This document shows positions 12,755 to 24,078 of a DNA stretch of 64,000 nt, in pieces. The notes under the pieces were generated by a model. That model had not been told where the DNA came from, made no database searches, and was given only the letters and a program-made list of their open reading frames with translations. Both the position numbers and the translations under genes were made by a program. The stretch is from Tubulanus polymorphus (Eukaryota > Nemertea > Palaeonemertea > Tubulaniformes > Tubulanidae): positions 6,197,414 through 6,261,413 of the forward strand of contig NC_134034.1 in assembly GCF_964204645.1 (NCBI RefSeq). Direction: 5' to 3'. Numbering within the stretch: position 1 is the stretch's first letter; every line of letters starts with the position of its first letter.

Positions 12755-13554
12755 GTACCACCACACACAACACAGTCAGTCAGTGGTCAAGAGATTGAGA
12801 ATTGAGAAAAATTGTCTGTTGTTGTCTATACATCATGGCCTATTTTCACACCCAGTCCTGGCAGTGTGGATGTCTCCACACGATCACAGTGATCTACATT
12901 GCTCTACGATCCTACCTAGTATAGGCCTACGGATATATTAGTCAGTAACCTGTATGGTTTAGTTTCACGATCGGATATTTTCGCAAACCACAGTCAGTCA
13001 GGAATGGGAAGGTCATTTTTGTATGCAATCTTCGTCAGCCAATTTGACTGACGAGTAATTTTGCTGGCATATTCTAGTCTTTTGAGTTAGGCCTATCCGT
13101 CTCATTTTTGTTGTAATCAACGCACAACAGATTCGTAGTTTGTTTGATACCTCTAACACCTCTTACCTGACGATCTTAATCCATGCGCAAATCAGCCGTA
13201 AAGTGAGAGTAAATTTCCGTCAATTCAACGGCGACCATTTTGAAAACTTGTGGAGGGTGCTGGCACCTGTGGACTGAGGCCAGGACAACAGCACAAACTA
13301 ACGAAACGAAACAACGAAATTGAAAAAGAAAGAAATCAACACTAATTCACATTTTTCTTCATCCAGAATTTATTATTTCATTAGCTATCATGGAAAGCAC
13401 GAAGATTTGAAATATATGTTGGAAAACCATCAAAAATAAAAATTGTCGTTTCGTCTTGGAAGTTTTATATAAATCCTTGTAGGTCACCTTGGCTATCATG
13501 CCACATGTATGCAATACAGAGAAATGCGGCCAATGGCGGAATTTGTGGAGATCC

Positions 13555-13613
13555 AGGCCCAATTTGAAGGGGTAGCACTCATTCAAGAGGGCACCTGTCC
13601 GGATTTGTATTAC
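13555..13613 (-). repeat. 59-bp repeat, inverted relative to 48422-48480
   Basis: AGGCCCAATTTGAAGGGGT through GGTGCCC..CTGTCCGGATTTG here is the near-exact reverse complement of 48422-48480. It precedes a short minisatellite and appears to be a fragment of a larger interspersed element, possibly the GTGCCC-rich hAT group. Confidence 0.75.
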
Positions 13614-13624
13614 AACGACGAGGC

Positions 13625-13795
13625 AAATTTTTGGCAAATTAAAGTGCCCTTTTTGACAATATAATACACCCTTTTTTGCAAAATAATGTGCCATTGTTGA
13701 CAATATAACATGCCCTTTTTGGCAATATAACGCGCCTTTTGGCAATTGATTCAATATAACGTGCCCTTTTTGGCAATTGATTCAAATTCAAATTC
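13625..13795 (+). repeat. Short GTGCCCTTTTTGGCAATATA minisatellite
   Basis: About six imperfect units of 22-30 bp containing GTGCCCTTTTTGGCAATATA or a close variant. Open frames on the minus strand here merely translate the repeat (CQKGH-type units) and are not genes. Confidence 0.8.
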
Positions 13796-14159
13796 AGTAC
13801 ATAGGTCTGGACGTTGGAGTTTGCGGGCGCTGTAGCGGGCCGGATGGTATTTTTATGAGAATTTTTTTTAATTTTTGAAAAGGGCACTTGACAAATTTAA
13901 GTGGTCGCACGTGCTGCAGTGTGTGACCCCCTGTATTTGCCCTGGATGGGCCACAGAATTCCGGAAAATCAGAATTATTTTTCCAGAAATTTCAGGTAAC
14001 GGCATGGAGGGGGGGGGGGGTACTGCGGAATCCCGGAGAATCAGAATAGTATAGGCCTACGCGATTCTATGAGTTGAATATCACTAATGTATAGTGCGAT
14101 TCATATGATCGCAAAATAAAGCATGTGAGTCTAAGGAATTAGTGATTCTAACCATCTGA

Positions 14160-14375
14160 ACCCTAAACTTATAAACTATGGTACCGTACTCTAAAGCTTA
14201 ACCCCTCCCCCCAAAAAAACCTAACCCTCTAAATACTAAACCCTAACCCTCTAAACCCTAACCCTTTAAAACCTGAGCCTCTAAAACTAAACCCTAAACC
14301 TCTAAATTCTAACGCTCTAAACCCTGAATCCTCTAAACCCTAAGACCCCAAACCCTAACCCTCAAAACCTAAAAA
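14160..14375 (+). repeat. Degenerate telomere-like CCCTAA tract
   Basis: About 215 bp of imperfect CCCTAA and CCCTCTAAA units, for example CTAAACCCTAACCCTCTAAA. The metazoan telomere unit is CCCTAA/TTAGGG. Interruption by CT dinucleotides and mutations shows an old internal tract, not a chromosome end. Confidence 0.8.
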
Positions 14376-14654
14376 AACTCCAACCCTGTTAATTTCCGTG
14401 GTAACAGATCATAATCTGTGAAATATTCACTGTCCACGTTAGTTTTGGAATGAGATTTCCGGAAATTTCCAAAAAAATCTGGAATTTTTTTCCTGGAATT
14501 CCTAGTGAGATTTCTAGAATTTTCCGGAAAATTCTAGAATTATTTATTTAAATTGTAAGACCCCTCCTTAGATTTTTCCAGAAATTTCTAGATGATTCCG
14601 GAAATTGAGGAAATGTCAGAAACGGCACCATAATGCTGTAAAGCATCCATAAGT

Positions 14655-14720
14655 GCTAGACGCCTGATGATGGCTTATAGTCTTTAGCCGAAATGTTGCG
14701 TAACTATATAGGGCCTAGGC
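14655..14720 (+). mobile_element. Penelope-like tail motif
   Basis: CTGATGA (14664-14670), a GGCT/AGCC stem, then GAAATGTTG gives the same order as the motif on the minus strand near 10.5 kb. It is probably a short remnant of a Penelope-like element. No coding part is visible. Confidence 0.35.
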
Positions 14721-15297
14721 CTACTCTTCTATTCAAGATTCTCATTTTGGCTGTATTTATTGTGGGATTTCTCGAGTTTTTTGTAAGTTCGATAAATTCG
14801 CCTTTAAAATCAATCCCCCCACTTCCCTCGAATTCTCTTAATCGCACACTAAGTGCGCAATATGCAGTCATGTAGATTAGGGTAAATTATCCATAATGGT
14901 GCGGTTATTATATAATATTGTGTTTTCCTCTCGACTAATCAAACTTACCTTATTGCGGGTAGGTCAGGCCTACTTGATGAGTACCGGTAGTCAATTCTGA
15001 GTAGCGTTTGGATAAATGAGTTAGGCCTAATGTCTATTTCAACTTGACTTGAGAGCACATTGGGTGGTCTAGCTTGCTTATTTTTGGTAGGCTTAGTACG
15101 TACCTGATAAAAGTCTTATTAGGACCAGAAAGGACCGGCAGTTGACCTTAAACATTGATTTTTAATCCAGTCTTCACTGTATTGAAGGATATCCAAAAAT
15201 TCTTCCTTGAAAGGGGTTCATGAGAGAAAAGAGACTCCATGACTTGAAAGTTTAACAATATGTCTCCATGCCTACCAACTGAAGTTTGGTATTTAGG

Positions 15298-15640
15298 CAG
15301 GCGCGGATCCAGACTGTGGCACCTGCTGCACGTGCGATAGTTGCAGTGTTACACTGCCCTCAAAAAATTTTGGTTTTGGGCAAAAAATAGAAGGGAATGC
15401 GATTAGTGAGCCATGAAAAAAAAATTGCCTTTCTGCACTAGGCCTAAACCAAAATTTGGATGAAAAAATAGATTCCCCAAAATTAAAAAGGCAATATGAG
15501 GCACTCTCCTTTGCTCAAAAGGGCACTAGGCCTATTTTAGAAAAGATATTATTGATACGTTAAAGTTTAATTGAAAAGGGCAAATTTTGCCACAATGTTT
15601 TAAAAAGGTACAAACAAATTGCATGTGAAGGATTGGCATG
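15298..15640 (-). mobile_element. hAT MITE copy, truncated, reverse orientation
   Basis: Starts CAGGCGCGGATCCAG and continues through GCACGTGCGATAGT, which is the reverse complement of the right part of the intact MITE at 29558-30012. The other terminus is not found, and similarity fades near 15640. Confidence 0.65.
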
Positions 15641-15887
15641 GGTCTCCGCAAATTTAATGGCATCATGATATATAAATAAAGAGCACATAAACTTTGAGCT
15701 AATCTAATAAAAAGGCAAGTTGAGATAAGTTTTCACTTGGAATCAGTGCCTTGTTGACATGTCTCTTGTATGTTGCTCAACTTAAGTGCTTGGAAAATGC
15801 TTTGAAATAACATGAAAAGAGTGCCACCACTCGCCTACATCTGCTTCACGACTACGTGGCTCGCTGGGGATGGATGCTCGCCCTTTG

Positions 15888-17167
15888 TAGCCCACTTGGG
15901 ACTTGTCCCAGCGGGCTATTGCGCTCACTTTTCGCCCGTCGTTCGTCCATCCGTCTGTAGATGGAATCCAGTTATTTTGGGAAGTTTTGAAGACGCTTCA
16001 ATGTAATGTCTTGATATTTTGGTTACACATGTTTCTACCTTAGACACATCTTCAGCCAAAAAACTGGCCCTGTCAGAATCAAGATGGCCGACTGGCAGCC
16101 ATTGTTGTTCGGCAAAATCAGCACTTTTTACACATTTTTGAAGATTTTTTAAGGGAAATTTTGAAAACGCTTTGATCAATTGCCTTGATCTTTCGTATAT
16201 ATTTGAAAACCCCAAGGGCCCATCAGCATAATAAAAATTGGGTCGATCGGACTCAAGATGGCCGTCCTATGACCTTTTTGGTGCCCAAAAATGTCAATTT
16301 TGGCCGGAATTCTGGGTCCTGTTGCTTCCTACTGGTTTGCCATTTCTCATTGCAATTTGTGGTGGGTATCCTTTGGAAAAGGATGTTTTATGCCCGAGAC
16401 AGGTATTTTTGATCAGCCAATTATGACACAATTGGCGGCAATCTTGGTGTCATCAGTAATCATTCGTAGGTTGGGAAAAGTTTTTCGATATTATATTGAT
16501 ACCTAAGCACATTGTGTTACTACTATCAATTGGAAAGTTGTAGCCCATAATGTGTTCTATGATTGTGGTGAGTTTCAAGGTCATAGGTTTTTGTATATGG
16601 CCACCAGGGGGCGTTGAATAATACAATAGCTTAGTATTTCTTTATTATATTTGTACCCATGCATATTTTGTTACCACAATCAATTCCAAAGTTGTAGCTC
16701 ATGTCATCGTCTATGATTGTGGTGAGTTTTAAGGACACTAGTTATTCTATATGGTCACCAGGGGGCGTTGAATAGTAGAATAACTTAGTATTTCCTTATT
16801 ATATTGGTAACGATGCATAGGCCTATTTTATTATCACAATCAATTACAAAATCGTAGCTGCTGACATGTTCTATGATTGTGGTGAGTTCTTAAGTCATTG
16901 GTTTTTGTATATGGTCACCAGGGGGCGTTGAATATTGAAATTGTTAGATTGTTGAGCATTTGAAACCACTTCCCAAGTGGAAACTACTTCCCAAGTGGGC
17001 ATGGTGACCCTGGACCCCTAGTATGTCACCAGGGAGCTTTGAATAGCCAGATAACTAATGTTCATATTTTATTGGTACTTATGGGTATTTTGTAACCGCA
17101 ATTTTTCTGATTTTTTTGCTTTTCAAACCACTTTCCAAGGGGGCCTGGTTTCTCTGGACCCCTAGTT
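15888..17167 (+). mobile_element. CTR element copy 1 (Helitron/Helentron-like, non-autonomous)
   Basis: Opens with a hairpin, AGCCCACTTGGGACTTG..CAGCGGGCT, then a GTCCGTCC tract and a leader found in the other copies. It has three clear tandem monomers with CACCAGGGGGCG at about 16602, 16756 and 16916 and a degenerate one near 17025. It closes with the CCACTT..AAGTGG hairpin and CCCTAGT. A second, degenerate 3' end occurs at 17130-17167. Hairpins at both ends, a CTAG-T end and a central array fit CTR elements such as bivalve pearl and Drosophila DINE-TR1 (family knowledge). The class assignment is inference. Confidence 0.8.
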
Positions 17168-17204
17168 CTTTTTGCTTACTCTTTCTACTTAACTTTAACT
17201 ACAG

Positions 17205-17324
17205 GGGTTAAAACGAACACTTTTAGTGATGGATGAAGAAATGCCTCGTACTAAAGAAAGCATCAGTAACAGGATGCTCTTGGCTAAAGAATGCAATCTA
17301 GAAACCTTACTCAAAAAAAATAAG
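17205..17324 (+). CDS. MINDY4: MINDY4 exon 2 (residues 23-62)
   Basis: Forty codons beginning GLKRTLLVMDEEMPRTKESI, the conserved N-terminal block of MINDY4 (human GLKKTCVTMDQERPRS). Acceptor AACTACAG ends at 17204 after a pyrimidine-rich tract, and donor AAG|GTAGGC starts at 17325. Both ends are phase 0. The 3' end of a repeat element (CTR copy 1) lies only 37 bp upstream, so the element edge sits just outside the acceptor signals. Confidence 0.93.
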
Positions 17325-17998
17325 GTAGGCCTAATGAACCTGAAATTTTTGAATGTCATCCCAAATGCAGATCTAGGAATGTTGTAAGTGGGGGAATCCA
17401 AATGGTAGATTTATAATGAAGTTGGCGCTTTGAAGTTGTATCTGCTGAAGCCGAATATTGAAAGCTGGTGTAACTGGCTGGTTGTTGTATCGGCAGGGGA
17501 CCATTCATTTGTTACGTATCCATGAAATTTTACTTTTTCAACCCCCCTCCCCCTGTACTCAAAATCGGCCATTTTTTCATATACATTATGCATTACAGTT
17601 ACGCAATTGCACTTACCCCTCCCCCTCCCCTAATGCGTACGTAATAAATGAATGATCCCCAGGCTGGCTGGGGAACTAGCATTTACACCAGCGGTACAGG
17701 ATTCCATCCATCAGGAACAACAAGGCATTTACACGTACAATCTTAATTGCATCCCGGAATGAGAATGATTATCATAACTTTACATAGTCTTTATATACAG
17801 AATCATGAGAATGATGTGAGAACTTGTCAGACAAGTTGTAGACCTCAGGAGTCACAAACTGACACCTTGTAACATGTTTGAAAGACATTAATTAATTATT
17901 GATGAGCACTGACAATAGTTAATTACTGTGAAAACATATTGATTACGACTTGAAAGCACATATTGACTATATTTATAAGTTATGTCACATTATTATTT

Positions 17999-17999
17999 A

Positions 18000-18058
<59 letters not shown>

Positions 18059-18077
18059 CATTATTATTATTATTATG
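17999..18077 (+). repeat. (TTA)n microsatellite
   Basis: About 25 TTA/ATT units with a single CATTA interruption near 18059. The poly-Tyr open frame across it is an artefact of the repeat. Confidence 0.97.
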
Positions 18078-18827
18078 TTTATGTATTACATGTACGACAT
18101 TACATGATATTACATGTGTTAACTAATGTATATCTGGGTGACAGTGGTGTACAGCATTTTAGAGGAAGAATTGAGGAGTTTTTAGGATCAACTTTGTTGA
18201 TCCTTTTAGAAAGGTCCTGAGAGTAACTTTATGTTAGCTCTTGGTGGCACAAATTGTAACCGCTGGATATAAACAGCAGATATTTTGTCATTAGGAGGGA
18301 AATAGGTGTTGGAATTGACATGGAGACTTTCATCCATCAACTCAGCCGTTTGGAAGAATTGGGAGAAAATATCAGTGAATTTTTCTCCATTCTACTAATT
18401 GATGCTGGACCTTGTTTCTGGATGATACCATCACGGGAAAAGCCCTTCAGAATAGCATCGCGAAAAAATCGATTTTTGTGCTTAAAAGTATAATGTACTC
18501 AGTTGATCCTACTGGAGCCATGGCCCTTTATTTTGCTGTTACGATAGTACGTATATTGCAAAAACTCACAAAACATGTGACTGACATCCAAAATCTAATA
18601 ACGATATGCAATAGATTTTAAGCCATTTAGTACATGCATGAAGTACATGTTGATTCTACTGGACCCATGGTCTTTAATTGCTGCATTTGGTCTGCTGGGA
18701 TCCGTTTTCCCCAAGTGGGATTCCAAAGGAATTATGCTCCTGTGACCCTTGACTTAATGGAGCACAAGTGGGATTTAGCATCAGCACCTAACATCTAATT
18801 CAAAACTGTGTTTAATTTTGTCTTAAG

Positions 18828-19068
18828 GAACAGCCTGCACCATACAGAGCTATGCTTGAAGTAATGACCAAGGATTTCGCAGGACACAATAGGCAATCAG
18901 GAAGCAGTAACATTGTACCAACACCTGGATCTTGCTGTATTTCTCAGGAGGCTTTTTCCTCTCTACATTCAAATCCCTCGGACAGCAGATTATCTCCATC
19001 ATCAACCCAGAACCTTCAACAACACTACAGCCGCAGTAAATATCTGACTCCTTTGGATTCTGAGAATG
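18828..19068 (+). CDS. MINDY4: MINDY4 exon 3 (residues 63-143, start of linker)
   Basis: Begins EQPAPYRAMLEVMTKDFAG, which aligns with the human segment around PLKTSLELITRYF and then passes into a Ser/Pro/Asn-rich linker. Acceptor GTCTTAAG ends at 18827. Two donors are possible: AATG|GTAGAG at 19069 and GCAG|GTCAAT at 19084. Both leave phase 1 and both join exon 4 in frame, differing by five residues. I list the shorter form. A 195-bp MITE starts about 50 bp downstream. Confidence 0.85.
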
Positions 19069-19121
19069 GTAGAGTGAATGCAGGTCAATAAGGTCACAAT
19101 TTGTAAGATAAAATAATACAA

Positions 19122-19316
19122 CCCTTTCACTGCCAAAATACATCAGGTTGAAATTTTTCCACCTCAGTTCAGTGCGTTAAGAACGTACCAATATTCTATT
19201 TACCTCGTAGTATGGTGAATCATATTATTGGTATATCGATACACCACTCCACTGGGTAGATGCTATGTAATGCTGGTAATTTATGCAGCGCATAGCATGT
19301 AGACACAGTGAAAGGG
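19122..19316. mobile_element. 195-bp MITE, CCCTTTCACTG termini
   Basis: CCCTTTCACTG at 19122 is inverted as CAGTGAAAGGG ending at 19316. Its interior shares ACACCACTCC..GGGTAGA-type phrases with the element at 19995-20282, so it belongs to the same piggyBac-like group, but the flanks are ACAA and TTTT rather than TTAA. Confidence 0.6.
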
Positions 19317-19527
19317 TTTTGTAGCGAGACACATTTAATATTTAAGAATTACTGCATTTTTTCTTGCACAAATTCAACAGTTATTGAAAAAAATGTGTAC
19401 TGTCAATTATTCAGTACCATTCACACACAGCTTTCATTGACCTTTTTGATATATGTTTTAGAGATGCTAGTTTACACATGCTTATCTGCACTGTTATCTG
19501 TGTTACGTATGCTTATCTGCACTGTGT

Positions 19528-19990
19528 AAACCAATTAGTACTCAAGCCGCCCGTATATCTGGCCTGCCTATTACTCCTCAAGCCGCCCGAATCCGCCCCA
19601 GTACTTTTTTCGTAGGCTGCACTAAAACGGTTATAGTGGGATTCAAACCCAATAGCTTATGATAACCTACACACCTAAGTCCTAGAAATACCAAACAGAA
19701 ATCAACATGCTCCTATCGAATTTAAACATGACACATCTGGGCCTCCCTTCAAAACCAAGTAAGTTTGGATGAGATTCGGGGGGCCAAAAGGACACAATTT
19801 TGGTGGCCCACCTCATCAAATCTTATATCATATGAAAGCCTTTATTATTTACTACATAATAACACTAGCTTGTAATGCATGGAAATAAACAGCAAATGAG
19901 CTATTCAGTATCGTGATGATCTTGGATTTTACCTTGAATTTTCTGAGGAGTAATTGACACTACATAGTGCAATTCCTGAGTGCGAATGGG
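19528..19990 (+). mobile_element. MITE copy (left of an inverted pair)
   Basis: About 460 bp from AACCAATTAGTACTCAAGC to CTGAGTGCGAATGGGTT. It is the reverse complement, with divergence, of 20451-20846. Each arm has its own inverted ACCCATTAGCACTCA ends, so this is two copies of one MITE rather than one foldback. Shared internal landmarks include GTGGGATTCAAACCC. Confidence 0.75.
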
Positions 19991-19994
19991 TTAA

Positions 19995-20282
19995 CCCTTT
20001 CAGTGCTGACTAATTAATACCCTATAGTGCTGGAGAAAATTTGAAAATTCTAAAAAATTCCACCCTAGTGTGTTGAACAATGGGAATACCACTATAGTGC
20101 GTCTACACCACAGTGCGGTGTATCGTTAGTTACTAGTATTTCACTATGTTTGACACTTGCTGCCATTTTTCAATAGAGATAATTACAAATTACTAATTAC
20201 ATCAATACACCGCAGTGCGGTGTACTAGCAAAATCCATCACTGATTTATACACCGCACTGCGGTGTAGACGCACTGAGAGGG
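19995..20282. mobile_element. 288-bp piggyBac-type MITE
   Basis: Bounded by TTAA at 19991-19994 and 20283-20286, with inverted ends CCCTTTCAGTGC and GCACTGAGAGGG. TTAA target duplication with CCC..GGG ends is the piggyBac hallmark. Inside are three palindromes of the ACACCGCACTGCGGTGTA type at about 20108, 20207 and 20250. Confidence 0.85.
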
Positions 20283-20450
20283 TTAACCTATTCAACACGA
20301 AAAGCCTTTCAATTCGTGCCAGAAAAATGGAGCTATGAACATAGGCCTAATGCTGACTATTTCATGCCAGAATTGCATTATTGCAACTTCCGCGCGTTGT
20401 TGCATTGATTTTTGAGATACAAGGTTTGATGGTATTATGCCCTTATAGTT

Positions 20451-20846
20451 TACCCATTAGCACTCACTACGTAGAATTTATTATCCTCAGAAAATTCGAG
20501 GGATGATACAAGTTGTCACAATACCTAATAGCTTATTTGCTGTTTATTTCCATGCGTTACAAGTTCGTGTTATTTTGTAGTAACTAGTCGAGGCTTTCAT
20601 ATGGTATAAGTTCCTTGTAGCCCCTGAAATTCATCCAAACCTACTTGGGTGTCATGTTCCTACTCTAAATACTTGAGAATTTCAAATAGGAAGATGTCGA
20701 TTTCTGTAGGGTATTTTGAGGACTTGAGTGTCTAGTTAATCATAAGCTATTTGGGTTCAAATCCCACTATAACTGTTTTTGTTCAGCAGATGAGAAAAGG
20801 AGTAATAGGCAGGGCGGATATGGGCTGCTTGAGTGCTAATGGGTTG
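20451..20846 (-). mobile_element. MITE copy (right of an inverted pair)
   Basis: Inverted partner of 19528-19990; runs from ACCCATTAGCACTCACTACG to CTTGAGTGCTAATGGGTT. It contains GGGTTCAAATCCC, which resembles a tRNA T-arm or Pol III B box but lies in no cloverleaf. A partial third copy is at about 55125-55200. Confidence 0.75.
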
Positions 20847-20859
20847 ACGTGTGAGTGGG

Positions 20860-21510
20860 TTCAACAAGAATATTCAACATTCTTACTAAATTACTATTAG
20901 AAATTTTATAACAAAATACAATTTAATGATAAGATATTCATTTTCCGTATACTAGCGCTCTTTTTGAAGGTAGTGTTTTGTCTACTAAGGGTTATGACAA
21001 GGGTGTTAAATAAGCAATTATCGATTGGCTGATGGCATAGGGGCTGTGCATTAGGAACGTGCGTCCGTAAGGGAGGGTTAGAAATTTGTACACAAATTCT
21101 GAAAAAGGCACTTTTACAAGGGGGGAGGGGTTCATTCGTAAAAGTATGTACGCAAGGTGAGTTATAGAACAATGTACAGGGCGCGTACATGAGTATGGGA
21201 GTTCAACATACGCAGAGGTCAAGACTACATACTTTATGCACGGCCCCTAAGGCACTGCGGCAATTGCAACATGGCATTGATAATAGATTATTATTACTTA
21301 AAATTAGGGAATGAAAAGAATGACAGATGAACCAAATGGAACTGTTATTACACTCTCCAAAATCATCCTATCCCATGGCTTAGTACGTTGGTTGTACTCC
21401 CTAACTCCCTTAGTTTTAGATTACTGTAAGTTTTCATAATAAAGAGGAGGCTTCATGATAGCTTATGTTTACCATATTTAATGTTGGTCTATTTGTATTC
21501 AATTTTGTAG
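20860..21510 (+). other. Intron 3 remainder, nothing recognised
   Basis: No repeats with identifiable ends and no coding signal on either strand; small open frames on the minus strand at 20906-21222 have no recognisable domains. Confidence 0.6.
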
Positions 21511-21686
21511 GTAAAGACTTAGTGTTAGAAGATGCTGATAATGATGGTGAAACAGTTTTGGGAGCTGGACGTCAATCAAACCAATACATCCAAGATTGTG
21601 ATATATACATTCCTGCCACAAAAGCGTCTCGTAATAAAAAGAGTGCCATTTCATCAACTGGTGGTCTGATCACTAGTAATTTAGAT
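21511..21686 (+). CDS. MINDY4: MINDY4 exon 4 (residues 143-201, linker)
   Basis: Starts after TTTTGTAG with a split Gly codon (phase 1) and reads KDLVLEDADNDGETVLG, then a polar segment to TSNLD. The donor GAT|GTAAGT at 21687 is close to ideal. This part of MINDY4 is poorly conserved, so the call rests on the open frame, splice sites and phase agreement with exons 3 and 5. Confidence 0.78.
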
Positions 21687-22578
21687 GTAAGTAGATGTAG
21701 TTTTGCCGACGATGTATTAGTACATAGCCGTTGACGTATCTTTGTACCGACGGCTTCAAAATGCCACCTATTAAATTTCTTAAAGAAGCCGTTGACAATT
21801 TCAATTACTGACACCAGATTTTGTAATCAAAATTCTGTAAAAATTCTGAAAAGTTTGACATGAAATCGAAAGTTACAGCAGCTGATGCCTCAACTGTATC
21901 CCGTACGGTGCTGCCACCTTGCAAAATTCCTGTGCTAGGACCAACATCTATTGCTGCCACCTAACAAAAACAACTGCTATAAACATGAATTTTGATCTGA
22001 ATTTTTAAACTTCCAATACATGTAGGCCCAATATTCATTCCTTCAGTAGTTTAATTTAATAGTTATGCGCAGTGCCATATTCTATCTTTGAGAAATTACA
22101 GATTATTAGAATATAACTATGCTATAAGTTCTTTCAATGATTTAGTAATCAATTATTCAATTTCAATCACATATTATGAAATGACCCAACTCTGATGATT
22201 TCATTTTTAGTGTATAATTTTTACAGATATTGTTGACAATATTATGATTGATTTGATGTACATTTAAATGTTTAAGTCAAGTAACGAAATAACATTAACA
22301 TCATATAGAATTAGTTTTCATTGTTCATGGAATACATTATTAACCGGGTATTGTTTTCAAGATAGGCACTTGCTGTGGTGATTTCTCAAAGCAACTTGCT
22401 GTGGATGACAAATTCTGAAATTCAAACCCTGAGTCAATGGAATATAGCTAGACTAGGTCAAGATACCATCCAATATGTCCGCCTTGTGGCCATCTTTAAT
22501 TCTGAAATTATACATATTGTGCCTTTATTTAGCATCTGACTGAACGTGTATAGATGCGTTCGCATCTTGTTGGTTTGT
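21687..22578 (+). other. Intron 4 left part, nothing recognised
   Basis: AT-rich intron sequence between exon 4 and CTR copy 2. I see no gene, complete transposon or structured repeat. Confidence 0.6.
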
Positions 22579-23995
22579 TAGCCCACTTGGGACTTTAGTC
22601 CCAGCGGGCTATTGCGTTCACTTTTCAACCGTCGTCCGTCCGTCCGTAGATGGAATCCAGTTATTTTGGGAAGTTTTGAAGACGCTTCAAGGTAATGTCT
22701 TGATATTTGGTTTATACATGTATCTACCCTAGACACATCTTCAGGCCAAAAACTGGCCCTATCAGATTCAAGATGGCCGACTGGCAGCCATTGTTGTTCG
22801 CCAAAATCAACACTTTTTACACGTTGTTACAAAATTTTGAGGGAAATTTTGAAGACACTTTTATCAATAACCTTGATTGTTTGTGTATATTTGTACCTCC
22901 CAAGGGCCCATCAACATAAGAAAATTTGGGTCGATCGGACTCAAGATGGCCGTCCTATGACCTTTTTAGTGCCCAAAAATGTCAATTTTGGCCCAAATTC
23001 TGAGTCCTGTGGCTTCCTACTGGTTTGCCATTTCTCATTGCAATTTGTGATGGGTATTCTTTGGAATGGGATGTTTTATACCTGAGACATGTATTTTGAT
23101 CAGCCAATTATGGCGCAATTGGCAACCATCTTGGCGTCATCAGTACTCATTCGTAGGTGGGAAAAAGTTTTTCCACATTATATTGATACCTAAGCATATG
23201 GTGTTACCACAATGTATTGGAAAGTTGTAGCTCATAACATTTTCTATGATTTTGGTGAGTTTCAAGGTCATTGGTTTTTGTTTATGGCCACCAGGGGGCA
23301 TTGAATAATACAAAAACTTAGTATTTCTATATTATATTTGTACCTACACATATTTTGTTACCACAATCAATTACAAAGTTGTAGCTCATGACATCGTTTA
23401 TGATTGTGGTGAGTTTCGAGGACATAAGTTATTCTATATGGTCACCAGGGGCGTTGAATAGTAGAAGAACTTGGTATTTCCTTAGTAGATTGGTACCTAG
23501 GGATATTTTGTTACCACAATCAATTACAAAGTTGTAGCTCATGACATCGTCTATGATTGTGGTGAGTTTTAAGGACATAAGTGATTCTATATGGTCACCA
23601 GGGGGCGTTGAATAGTAGAAGAACTTGGTATTTCCTTATTAGATTGGTACCTAGAGATATTTGGTTAACATGATCAATTGCAAAGTTGTAGATCATGACA
23701 TGTTCTATGATTGTGGTGAGTTTCAAGGTCATTGGATTTTGCATATGGTCACCAGGGGGCATTGAATAGTAGATTAATAACATAGTATTTCCATATTAAA
23801 TTGGTAACGAGGCATATTTTGTTATCACAATCAATTACAAAGTCGTAGCTGCTGACATGTTCTATGGTTGTGGTGAGTTTCCAGGTCATTGGTTTTTGTA
23901 TATGGTCACCAGGGGCGTTGAATATTGAAATTGTTAGATTGTTGAGCATTTGAAACCACTTTCCAAGTGGGCATGGTGTCCCTGGACCCCTAGTT
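22579..23995 (+). mobile_element. CTR element copy 2
   Basis: Full structure: 5' hairpin TAGCCCACTTGGGAC..GTCCCAGCGGGCT, GTCCGTCCGTCC tract, leader, five central monomers (CACCAGG at about 23289, 23443, 23596, 23750 and 23907; spacing 153-157 bp) and the 3' hairpin followed by CCCTAGT. Same orientation as all other copies. The short open frames in the leader are not genes. Confidence 0.85.
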
Positions 23996-24078
23996 ATTTG
24001 TTGATTTTCCACATTCCTTTGTTAACCACCTTTTTGGTTTACCTTTGTTAGGGATATTAAAGTTGGCATTGAGCACAT

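Noticed and set aside
16185-16506. Overlapping 60-75-codon frames in the CTR leader (also 22707-23085, 33806-34088, 37170-37634)
   Set aside because: They recur only because the repeat recurs, shift frame between copies and show no domain.
16601-16930. Regularly spaced repeats resembling a CRISPR array
   Set aside because: The ~154-bp monomers repeat in full with no unique spacers, and the DNA is animal.
17963-18220. 85-codon frame with a poly-Tyr run
   Set aside because: Translation of the (TTA)n microsatellite.
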